A DNA stretch of 55,519 nucleotides from Bacteroidota bacterium. Its GTDB lineage: Bacteria > Bacteroidota > Bacteroidia > Bacteroidales > DTGW01. The notes under the pieces were generated by a model, which saw only the letters and a list, made by a program, of their open reading frames with translations, was not told where the DNA came from and made no database searches. The stretch lies in the NCBI GenBank assembly GCA_029550865.1, contig JAKPGM010000002.1, positions 1-55,519 of the forward strand. The letters run 5' to 3'. The translations under genes were made by a program, and so were the position numbers. Positions 1-7,344 of this stretch are shown piece by piece; within the stretch, counting starts at the first letter, position 1, and every line of letters begins with the position of its first letter.

Positions 1-51
1 CCCACAACCCCGCTCGATAACCTGTTCATACTCAATAGTGCGCTTTTCCAT
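1..51 (-). CDS. IS110-family transposase, N-terminal fragment (cut by window edge)
   Basis: An open frame starts with ATG at 51 and runs off the left edge, giving 17 residues: MEKRTIEYEQVIERGCG. From memory of the family, IS110 recombinases have a short N-terminal run ending in (R)G(C/A)G followed by the first catalytic Asp in a DVHK-like motif. The visible residues fit the stretch just before that motif, which itself lies outside the window. A perfect hairpin sits two bases upstream of the start, as often seen in insertion sequences. The identification rests on very few residues; any other gene starting here is possible. Confidence 0.45.
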   Translation of the reverse strand, partial: MEKRTIEYEQVIERGCG

Positions 52-53
52 AA

Positions 54-88
54 TACTTTGTGTTTGGTTCGATACCAAACACAAAGTA
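54..88 (-). promoter_or_regulatory. 15-bp perfect hairpin just upstream of the transposase-like start
   Basis: Bases 54-68 and 74-88 are perfect inverted repeats (arm TACTTTGTGTTTGGT) around a 5-base loop. On the minus strand the hairpin ends two bases before the ATG at 51. A stem this close would hide the ribosome landing site, a known way for insertion sequences to limit translation of read-through transcripts. It could instead be part of a structured RNA in the element's end. The structure is seen directly; the role is inferred. Confidence 0.6.
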
Positions 89-216
89 ACGATATTTTCA
101 TTTAGTGTTTGTGCTTAAGCACAATCATGAAGGTTTCATCCGTCGATATTTTAAATTGTCTAATAGCAGTAGATGGAACAACACTCATATGTCGAGTTAC
201 CTACACATAATTACGA

Positions 217-266
217 AAATGAAATTATTTTCATACTCGTTTGTGAATGCCGCCATACATGCTCGT
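217..266 (+). repeat. Dispersed direct repeat, copy 1
   Basis: This roughly 50-base segment aligns to 42052-42101 in the same orientation with about 80% identity and two single-base gaps. The exact core is 16 bases, TTTCATACTCGTTTGT, at 229-244 and 42063-42078. Both copies lie between minus-strand genes. The upstream flanks (from 183 and from 42012) may also be related but align poorly. Confidence 0.55.
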
Positions 267-395
267 TTAATACCAACAATATTTTTAATCAGCGTAATCA
301 TTCAATCTGTTTAAATCATAGTTCAGACAATGTTTTTAATAGCTGTGGATGCATTGAAGTATTCATTAAATAAAATTGTTCTCACATAACAAAAA

Positions 396-2336
396 CTATT
401 GATATTCGATTATTTGAGGTGATTTAATGTTCATATCTGGTGTCCTTAAGCGCCATTCAGGCGAAATAACAAACAAATCGCCTATAGTCGTTGGGCGTAT
501 GTTAGGATAATAAACCAGACGTAATTGAAATGTTTTTATTACAAGCCTTTCGTTACGCATGCGTACGCCTATTCCTATGCCGCTGAACATAGGGTTTTCG
601 AGCAGTCTACTGTGCAAATAGTCTATCCAGGCTAAATCCACAAAACCAAAAAATGCAAATCTGAAATCGTTGATTTTAAATGGGGTAAAAAGTACCGTTT
701 CAAAGTTCAGGGTAAGCTTTTTGTTCCCCAATGCTGTGTCGTTAAAAAAACCTCTAACTCCTGAAAAGTTATTGATATTCAGCTTTTCATCAACATTGCG
801 ATTAAATCCTTTCACGTAGCCTATACTGACAAAATTTCTTGCTTTATAGCGTCCTGCCACAAGCAAGTTGGAAAAGAAATATAAGTTTATTTTAAACACA
901 CTTTGTTCCCACGTATTCTGCCGTACAAATCCACCTAATGCAGCATTGAAATAACCAAAACCAAGCTGTCCGATGTTGTTTCCCATCACAGTGGAAACAC
1001 TATGATAAGATCGACGACTGAATTCGTTGTATTCTAATCCGGTGGTGTAATTAATCAATATACCATAGGGAATATCCTCAGTTCGCCCATAGCTGTATAT
1101 GAGATTAGATTTATAGTGCCCAATCGATGAAAAGGTGATACTATTCAGAAAAAATGTTCGGTTATGTAATTGATAACGATACTGCTGGCTTACATAAGGA
1201 CGCTCGTAAAAATGTCGATAGTACATGCCCGCTGCATACGATAGGTTGGAATAGGATGTAAAAAAACCACTTAACACAGGAAAAGCACGTCCGACCCAGG
1301 TGTTCAGTTGACGATAACGAAGGGGATAATATCGCCAGTTATACATGGTATCATTGTAAAGTCTGGTGTACTGTAAATTTTTATCTTCGTATAACAATTC
1401 ACCTGCATAGCGGGTAGTTTGGGTAAAAAAGTCGCGCCACAAACGTACCCCATACCCTTGATTTCCAAATGCATCATACGAAATTCGACAATTCACAAAA
1501 CTTCCAAATATATTGTTGATGTGATAATAACCGTTGATGCCCCGGTGAGGTAATATTTTATCATCAATAAAATATTCGTTATCAAATGTTTGTCCTGTTC
1601 CCAACAAATTATTATCCCATACATTCAAATATAGGTCCTGTAGATTGGCTGTACTGGCACTTACCCCTTTCGACCAGTTATCTTTTACCATAATTTCAAT
1701 GTCTACACTATCGGCCGATGCATTAATGGGATAAATATTTATCCTTACATCTTCAATGTATGGTTGCTCACGCAAAATACGTTCGGTTTCGGTAACCGAA
1801 TATGCATCAAATTTTTCTCCTTCCCGAAACAAAAAAAACTTTCGAATTACCCAGTCGCGGGTATACACGTGCACTTTGTTTCCTATTTTCCCTAAAAAAT
1901 AGCGTGGTTCTCTGTCAGGATCATCCAGGGTTGCACCAAAAACTTTTACTTTTCGAATTTTTATTTTTCGAATAAACGACTGATTGTATATTAAATATGA
2001 GGCTTCCGTATTTTTCATTTTTAAAATAGGTAGCACATCGTCATTCGTAGCGGGTGATTTGATAATAATATTGTGTATTTCTTTTGTCCATTTTCTGCGA
2101 TAAGCTTTATCTTTCAGGAAATCAAAAAAATTGCTGTCGCTTTTGGTTCGTAATACAACGTAGTCTTCAGTTACAGGTATCTTTACCACGGTGTCATTTA
2201 TTGGTTCTATAACCCTATTCTCCGATACCAGTCGTTGTCCTTTTTTTAGGGGTACTAAATTATACTTTTCTTCCTGCTGTTGCCCATGTAGCAGAAAAGG
2301 CATTAACACCCCATACACCATGATATGTATGCTCAA
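396..2336 (-). CDS. Omp85-family outer-membrane protein (BamA/TamA-like)
   Basis: This 646-residue protein has a hydrophobic N-terminus (about residues 3-18) and then a POTRA-like domain around residues 125-225, recognisable from its beta-alpha-alpha-beta pattern ending in VDIEIMVKDNWS. The rest is rich in alternating aromatic strands, as expected of a 16-strand barrel. The Omp85 hallmark VRGF is present near residue 533 (SGVRGFFND). Only about one POTRA is evident, so it is smaller than BamA and closer to the short Bacteroidetes Omp85 proteins of unknown substrate. A role in membrane-protein or lipid handling at the outer membrane is inferred. A -7 box TATTTTTG lies at 2363-2370, 27 bases before the start. 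Confidence 0.8.
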   Translation of the reverse strand: MSIHIMVYGVLMPFLLHGQQQEEKYNLVPLKKGQRLVSENRVIEPINDTVVKIPVTEDYVVLRTKSDSNFFDFLKDKAYRRKWTKEIHNIIIKSPATNDDVLPILKMKNTEASYLIYNQSFIRKIKIRKVKVFGATLDDPDREPRYFLGKIGNKVHVYTRDWVIRKFFLFREGEKFDAYSVTETERILREQPYIEDVRINIYPINASADSVDIEIMVKDNWSKGVSASTANLQDLYLNVWDNNLLGTGQTFDNEYFIDDKILPHRGINGYYHINNIFGSFVNCRISYDAFGNQGYGVRLWRDFFTQTTRYAGELLYEDKNLQYTRLYNDTMYNWRYYPLRYRQLNTWVGRAFPVLSGFFTSYSNLSYAAGMYYRHFYERPYVSQQYRYQLHNRTFFLNSITFSSIGHYKSNLIYSYGRTEDIPYGILINYTTGLEYNEFSRRSYHSVSTVMGNNIGQLGFGYFNAALGGFVRQNTWEQSVFKINLYFFSNLLVAGRYKARNFVSIGYVKGFNRNVDEKLNINNFSGVRGFFNDTALGNKKLTLNFETVLFTPFKINDFRFAFFGFVDLAWIDYLHSRLLENPMFSGIGIGVRMRNERLVIKTFQLRLVYYPNIRPTTIGDLFVISPEWRLRTPDMNIKSPQIIEYQ

Positions 2337-2561
2337 CTTTCCGATTGTACAATGTTTTTAAGCAAAAATAATCACCTGAATTTAATTGATATTAATATTT
2401 TTGTTAAAAATCAAATTTCTCCTGGATTGCATATAGCAAAATAAAGGTAAGATAAGTATTTTATAGGAACCAGCATGCGGGACTTATCATGCTTTACGCA
2501 GAAAAGAATGTAATTGTCTAAAAGGTGTTAAGAGGCTTTGTTAAAAATAACACCAAAAAAT

Positions 2562-2593
2562 TTTTAACAATTATCGAAATTGCATTATCTTTC
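2562..2593 (+). promoter_or_regulatory. Possible Bacteroidetes promoter for the gene at 2614
   Basis: A -33-like TTTT (2562-2565) and a -7-like TATCTTTC (2586-2593) are 20 bases apart, one mismatch each from TTTG and TAnnTTTG. Transcription would start about 12 bases before the ATG at 2614. The spacing matches the better promoters at 7301 and 44400. Confidence 0.4.
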
Positions 2594-2613
2594 TGAAAAT
2601 TTTCGCATGGGAT

Positions 2614-3057
2614 ATGTCGGATAGCTTGCAAGAGTTTGTGCCTTTCATTGAAGAAGAATACAAAAGACTTGGCTTGTTTTATAATGCTCATGCTGCGGGA
2701 TTAGCCCTGCACCGGGTACATTTTCAACGTGATTCTAAAACTTTTACCTATCAGTGCACCGAGGCCGATACTCTTTTCCAAAAACTAATGTCGATTAATA
2801 CCATCGAAAATTTTCGTTATGAGACAGTTTTTCCCAATGAAGAGGGTTCCTCACGATTTGATTGGTCAATTGTACTGGGACATGCTGGTGAATTCTACTC
2901 TACCTCTTATTTTTATTGCTATTCGCCTTTACTCAACAAATGGATTCAGTTTCTGATTGTAGGTCCCAAAAAGGGGCTGGCGCTGGTAGCAGTCGAGGAT
3001 ATCACCCAGAAAATTCTTACTTTCCCTCGTCCTGCTGCTTCCGAACACGTTGAATAG
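2614..3057 (+). CDS. Conserved-looking protein of unknown function
   Basis: The 147-residue product is not recognised. It is soluble, mixed alpha/beta, and has no signal peptide or membrane segment. The first third is probably helical (EFVPFIEEEYKRLGLFYNAH); the middle is rich in aromatic and beta-forming residues (FYSTSYFYCYSPLLNKWIQF). The gene is single, converges on rarA, and its stop lies only two bases from the rarA stop, so no terminator separates them. The ATG at 2614 is preceded by promoter-like boxes at 2562-2593; an ATG at 2607 is in another frame. Codon use resembles that of the neighbours. Confidence 0.7.
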   Translation: MSDSLQEFVPFIEEEYKRLGLFYNAHAAGLALHRVHFQRDSKTFTYQCTEADTLFQKLMSINTIENFRYETVFPNEEGSSRFDWSIVLGHAGEFYSTSYFYCYSPLLNKWIQFLIVGPKKGLALVAVEDITQKILTFPRPAASEHVE

Positions 3058-3059
3058 AT

Positions 3060-4355
3060 TTAATAACCATATTTATTTTTCCAGCGGTTTTTTAAAAAGC
3101 TTCTTATCTCATTTTCTCTGCTATTATCGCCAGGTGTATAAAAACATGTTCCGCTCAGGTTTTCTGGCAAATACTCTTGATTTACGAAGTTGTTGGTATA
3201 ATCATGGGCATAGGCATAATTTTTCCCATACCCCAGTTGCTTCATAAAAGCAGTAGGAGCATTACGCAAATGTAGGGGAACGGGAAGATCGCCAGTTTTT
3301 TCTACTTGTTCAAGCGCTGCATCGATAGCAAGGTAAGCGCTATTGCTTTTAGGTGAAGTGGCAAGATATATGGCCGTTTCCGCAAGAATTATTCGTGCCT
3401 CGGGCATACCTATGTTATGTATAGCTTGAAAACAGCTATTGGCCAACAGCAATGCATTTGGGTTGGCAAGTCCTATATCCTCGGCAGCCAGAATAATCAT
3501 TCGACGGGCTATGAACTCGATATCTTCGCCCGCAGCTAACATTCTTGCCAGATAATACACGGCTGCATTGGGATCGCTTCCCCTTACCGATTTAATAAAA
3601 GCCGATATAATATTGTAATGTTGTTCCCCTTGCTTATCGTACAGCAATATATTCTTTTGTATCGTTTCCTGGACAAGGTTGTCGGTTATTATGATTTCGT
3701 CGCTGTTTTGTGCCTGAATGACAATTTCCAGGGCATTCAGTAGTTTTCTAGCATCACCGCCCGATATTCTTAGCAAAGCCTCAGTTTCCTGGAGTTGTAT
3801 TCGCATTTGTTTTAATATCAGATCCTGCTCAATGGCACGCCGTAATAGCAGCTCCAGCTGTTCCTGGGTTAGGGGATTAAGCACAAATACCTGACAACGC
3901 GAAAGAAGAGGTGCTATCACCTCGAACGAAGGATTTTCGGTTGTTGCCCCAATTAATACTACAATACCCTTTTCTACCGCATGGAGTAGGCTGTCCTGCT
4001 GCGACTTACTAAATCGATGAATTTCATCGATAAATAAAATGGGCGAACCTCCAAAAAACCTTTGCTTATCGGCCTTTTCAATGGCCTCACGTACATCTTT
4101 TACTCCCGAATGAACTGCGCTTAAGGTAAAAAAAGCTCTATTGGTGGCCGAGGCAATCAAATGTGCCAGCGTCGTCTTGCCTACCCCCGGCGGACCCCAA
4201 AATATCATCGAGGGTATATTGCCCGACTCAATTATTTTGCGCAAAGCAGCATTTTTGGCCAATAAATGCTCTTGTCCCACAAAATCATGTAGCGAATGGG
4301 GTCGCATCCGCTCGGCTAAAGGTGTCGTATTTCCTTGCATTGCAAAATTTCCCAT
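3060..4355 (-). CDS. rarA: Replication-associated recombination protein A (AAA+ ATPase RarA/MgsA)
   Basis: The 431-residue protein has the RarA layout: N-terminal PLAERMRP and FVGQEHLL, Walker A GPPGVGKT at 54-61, Walker B LFIDEI at 108-113, sensor 1 GATTENPSF at 137-145, then the C-terminal MgsA oligomerisation region (for example SNSAYLAIDAAL). RarA is a tetrameric clamp-loader-like ATPase acting at stalled replication forks. Length is normal for the family (430-450). A second in-frame Met at residue 6 lies closer to the usual family start and may be the true one. The gene is divergent from the HPt gene at 4559. Confidence 0.95.
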   Translation of the reverse strand: MGNFAMQGNTTPLAERMRPHSLHDFVGQEHLLAKNAALRKIIESGNIPSMIFWGPPGVGKTTLAHLIASATNRAFFTLSAVHSGVKDVREAIEKADKQRFFGGSPILFIDEIHRFSKSQQDSLLHAVEKGIVVLIGATTENPSFEVIAPLLSRCQVFVLNPLTQEQLELLLRRAIEQDLILKQMRIQLQETEALLRISGGDARKLLNALEIVIQAQNSDEIIITDNLVQETIQKNILLYDKQGEQHYNIISAFIKSVRGSDPNAAVYYLARMLAAGEDIEFIARRMIILAAEDIGLANPNALLLANSCFQAIHNIGMPEARIILAETAIYLATSPKSNSAYLAIDAALEQVEKTGDLPVPLHLRNAPTAFMKQLGYGKNYAYAHDYTNNFVNQEYLPENLSGTCFYTPGDNSRENEIRSFLKNRWKNKYGY

Positions 4356-4558
4356 TTTTATGTACCCAACTATTAAGTATTTAATATTTTTTTTCGTTTT
4401 TACATGGTAAATTATTATTATTGTGATGCAATTTTAAAAAGACCAAACGTAAGAAAAACCAAAAACTCAATTTATTTTATTTTTCGTTCGTGTAAAGAAA
4501 TAGTATAACTTTATTGCAAAGTTAGAACAAACAATTGTGAGTAAATACGGAATTTTAT

Positions 4559-4900
4559 ATGCTACAATATAACCTCGAATATCTCGAAGAATTAGCCGCA
4601 GGTGACAATAATTTTTTGTTGTCGATGGTGTCGGATTTTATTCATCAAACTCCTGACACGCTTGCGCAAATTGCTGAGGCTATCAATCGTTCTGACCATG
4701 AACTATTGTATCAGTTGATTCATCGTTTTATTCCAACGATTGAATTTATGGGAGTAAGCGAGCTGGTACGTAAATTCAGAGATATTGAGCAATACGCTAA
4801 AGCAAAGGCCGATATAAATCTTATCAAAAATTATTTCGAAGAGGTTCAGGCGGAAACTTTCTTAATCATAGATAAATTAAAGCATGACTTTAACCAATAA
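4559..4900 (+). CDS. HPt-domain phosphotransfer protein
   Basis: At 113 residues this is a stand-alone histidine phosphotransfer domain. His55 lies in LIHRFIPTIEFMG, which matches the HPt pattern H-x-(L/F)-(K/I)-P-x4-MG; the usual Lys after the His is absent. Such proteins relay phosphate between hybrid kinases and response regulators. The gene directly precedes and probably co-transcribes with a single-domain receiver at 4911. No histidine kinase lies nearby, so the partner kinase must be encoded elsewhere. A weak promoter (TTTC at 4482, TAACTTTA at 4506-4513, 20 bases apart) lies upstream. Confidence 0.8.
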   Translation: MLQYNLEYLEELAAGDNNFLLSMVSDFIHQTPDTLAQIAEAINRSDHELLYQLIHRFIPTIEFMGVSELVRKFRDIEQYAKAKADINLIKNYFEEVQAETFLIIDKLKHDFNQ

Positions 4901-4910
4901 ACCCCAAACT

Positions 4911-5288
4911 ATGAGAGTACTTATTGTTGAAGATGATAACATGACCCGTAAAGCTCTTGAACATCGTATGCGACTCGATGGCTATGATGTTTTTTCGGCT
5001 AACGATGGAAAGCAAGCAGTCGAAATTCTTAAAAACGCTAATTTTGATGTATTGCTTACCGACCTGCATATGCCCAACTTCAGTGGACTTGACCTGATTC
5101 GTTTTGTGCGCAACGAACTCAAATCGAACATGCCTATTATCATGGTTACGCGGGTGGGACTCGAAGAAACCGTTCTTGCAGCATTTGAATTGGGAGCCGA
5201 TGATTATATCACCAAACCTTTTAGCCCCGAAGAACTGTCTCTTCGCGTTAAAAAATCCATTATTCGCTTCAAACAAAAGTTAACTTAA
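4911..5288 (+). CDS. Single-domain response regulator (receiver)
   Basis: A CheY-like receiver of 125 residues with no output domain. Acidic residues EDD (7-9), phospho-acceptor Asp51 (LLTDLHMP), Thr80 (MVTR) and Lys102 (TKPF) are all present. I start it at the ATG at 4911 because the fold begins at once with MRVLIVEDD and this lies 10 bases after the HPt stop; an in-frame ATG at 4884 would add nine residues and overlap the HPt gene. With the HPt protein it forms a probable phosphorelay module whose output is unknown. Confidence 0.9.
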   Translation: MRVLIVEDDNMTRKALEHRMRLDGYDVFSANDGKQAVEILKNANFDVLLTDLHMPNFSGLDLIRFVRNELKSNMPIIMVTRVGLEETVLAAFELGADDYITKPFSPEELSLRVKKSIIRFKQKLT

Positions 5289-5388
5289 TTGTCGTAAAAT
5301 ATTTTCACAAAATTTGAATAATGTCCTGCACAATCATTAAATTCGCCCAAATTTTTCAATAACAGTCTGTAAAGCGAGTTAAGTAAAG

Positions 5389-7281
5389 ATGAGAAAATGG
5401 CGAATTGAGGATTCTGCTGAATTGTACAACATTGGCGGTTGGGGCATTAATTATTTTTCAATCAACGAAAAAGGACATGTGGTGGTTACTCCTAAAAAAA
5501 ATGGAGTAGCTGTTGACTTGCGCGAACTGGTGGATGAACTTGCTTTGCGCGATGTTTCTGCACCTATACTGATCCGATTCTCCGATATTCTTGACAATCG
5601 GATCGAAAAAATGGCCAATTGCTTTAAAATAGCTGCTGAGGAATACAACTATAAGGCGCAAAATTTTATCATTTATCCTATCAAGGTAAATCAAATGCGC
5701 CCGGTAGTTGAAGAAATCGTTAACCATGGTAAAAAATTCAACATTGGCCTCGAAGCTGGTTCAAAACCCGAATTACATGCCGTTATAGCTATAAACACCG
5801 ACAGTGATTCTTTGATTATCTGCAATGGATACAAAGACGAAGATTACATTGAACTAGCGTTGCTCGCTCAGAAAATGGGCAAGCGGATTTTCATTGTGGT
5901 TGAAAAACTCAACGAACTTAAACTTATCGCTTCCATCTCGAAGCGACTTAAAATAAAACCCAATTTGGGCGTACGCATCAAATTGGCCAGCACAGGAAGT
6001 GGAAAATGGGAAGAGTCGGGAGGCGATGTCAGCAAATTTGGCCTCACCTCCAGCGAGCTCCTTGAGGCAATGGATTTCCTCGAAAAAAACAAAATGAAGG
6101 ATTGCCTCCGTCTTATTCACTTCCATATTGGCAGCCAGGTCACCAAAATACGCCGTATCAAAATTGCTTTGCGCGAAGCTTCACAGTTCTATGTTCAGCT
6201 ATACAAACAGGGATTCAATATCGAATTTGTAGATATTGGCGGCGGTCTCGGCGTCGATTATGATGGTACACGATCTTCATATAGTGAAAGTAGCGTCAAT
6301 TACAGCATTCAGGAATATGTAAACGACTCGGTGTCAACTTTCGTCGATGCCAGCGATAAAAATGGCATTCCCCATCCCAATATCATTACCGAATCGGGAC
6401 GTTCCCTTACCGCACATCATTCCGTGCTGGTTTTTCAAGTGCTCGAAACTACCAGCTTACCCTCGTGGGACGATAACGATAAAATTAGCGAAAACGACCA
6501 TGAGCTAGTAAAGGAAATATATACCCTTTGGGACAACCTTAACCAAACCCGCATGATTGAAACCTGGCACGATGCCCAGCAAATTCGCGAGGAAGCCCTC
6601 GAACGATTCAGTCTGGGTCTTATCGACCTGAAAACCCGTGCCCTGGTGGAAAAATTGTTTTGGTCTATCGCGCGCGAAATACATTTTATGACTTCCGAAA
6701 TTAAACACGTACCCGACGAACTTCGATTATTACCTAAATTATTATCGGATAAGTATTTCTGCAATTTCTCATTGTTCCAGTCACTCCCCGACGCTTGGGC
6801 TATCGATCAGGTGTTTCCCATCATGCCGCTTCAGCGTCTCGATGAAAAACCCGATCGTTCTGCTACTATCCAGGATATTACTTGCGATTCCGACGGGAAA
6901 ATCGATAACTTCATCTCCACGAAGAATTTTTCTTTTTACCTACCGGTGCATTCCATTCGTCCCAAAGAAACCTATTACATGGGGGTATTTCTGGTAGGGG
7001 CTTACCAGGAAATTTTGGGTGACCTACATAACCTTTTTGGCGATACCAATGCCGTTCATGTCACCGTGCATGAAGATGGCTACGAAATCGACCAGATCAT
7101 TGATGGTGAATCGGTGGCTGAGGTGCTCGATTATGTTCAATATAATCCCAAAAAGATGGTTCGGGCTGTCGAAACATGGGTTACCTCGTCGGTTAAAGCC
7201 GGTATCCTTTCGGCCGAAGAGGGAAAAGAGTTCCTCTCAAACTACCGATCGGGATTATATGGTTACACATATCTGGAATAA
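5389..7281 (+). CDS. speA: Biosynthetic arginine decarboxylase
   Basis: The 630-residue product has full family length and the order expected of SpeA: the PLP-barrel with the cofactor Lys99 in YPIKVNQ, the glycine-rich phosphate loop near DIGGGLGVDYDG (about 282-293), ESGRSLTAHH (about 338-347), and the C-terminal region with HVTVHEDGYEID. It converts arginine to agmatine, the first step of a route to putrescine and spermidine. It sits 63 bases upstream of thrS, but thrS has its own good promoter, so the two are probably not one unit. A weak promoter-like pair (TTTG at 5313, TAAATTCG at 5338) precedes the gene. Confidence 0.95.
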   Translation: MRKWRIEDSAELYNIGGWGINYFSINEKGHVVVTPKKNGVAVDLRELVDELALRDVSAPILIRFSDILDNRIEKMANCFKIAAEEYNYKAQNFIIYPIKVNQMRPVVEEIVNHGKKFNIGLEAGSKPELHAVIAINTDSDSLIICNGYKDEDYIELALLAQKMGKRIFIVVEKLNELKLIASISKRLKIKPNLGVRIKLASTGSGKWEESGGDVSKFGLTSSELLEAMDFLEKNKMKDCLRLIHFHIGSQVTKIRRIKIALREASQFYVQLYKQGFNIEFVDIGGGLGVDYDGTRSSYSESSVNYSIQEYVNDSVSTFVDASDKNGIPHPNIITESGRSLTAHHSVLVFQVLETTSLPSWDDNDKISENDHELVKEIYTLWDNLNQTRMIETWHDAQQIREEALERFSLGLIDLKTRALVEKLFWSIAREIHFMTSEIKHVPDELRLLPKLLSDKYFCNFSLFQSLPDAWAIDQVFPIMPLQRLDEKPDRSATIQDITCDSDGKIDNFISTKNFSFYLPVHSIRPKETYYMGVFLVGAYQEILGDLHNLFGDTNAVHVTVHEDGYEIDQIIDGESVAEVLDYVQYNPKKMVRAVETWVTSSVKAGILSAEEGKEFLSNYRSGLYGYTYLE

Positions 7282-7300
7282 AAAAACACTCATAGATATT

Positions 7301-7332
7301 TTTGTTAAATTCAACAGAACAAATTACTTTTG
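7301..7332 (+). promoter_or_regulatory. Bacteroidetes promoter of thrS
   Basis: TTTG at 7301-7304 and TACTTTTG at 7325-7332 fit the Bacteroidetes -33 and -7 consensus (TTTG, TAnnTTTG) exactly, with a 20-base spacer. Transcription should begin around 7336-7340, leaving a leader of at most about ten bases before the ATG at 7345. This leaves no room for an Escherichia-type thrS operator or a T-box. Confidence 0.7.
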
Positions 7333-7344
7333 CGCTTCTTTTAA

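Larger units (their letters stand above)
52..395. other. Non-coding region, possible IS110 left end
   Basis: No gene is supported in these 344 bases; the short open frames lack start context or family resemblance. The region holds the hairpin at 54-88 and, at 217-266, a segment that recurs in diverged form at 42052-42101. In IS110 elements the DNA upstream of the recombinase encodes a structured bridge RNA, so this gap is where one would lie if the neighbour is such an element. The element boundary cannot be placed from sequence alone. Confidence 0.4.

Noticed and set aside
105-373. Short open frames upstream of the Omp85 gene
   Set aside because: They overlap each other in different frames, lack start signals and family resemblance, and cross the dispersed repeat.
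7282-7344. T-box or other tRNA-sensing leader before thrS
   Set aside because: The gap is 63 bases and the promoter leaves at most about ten transcribed bases.
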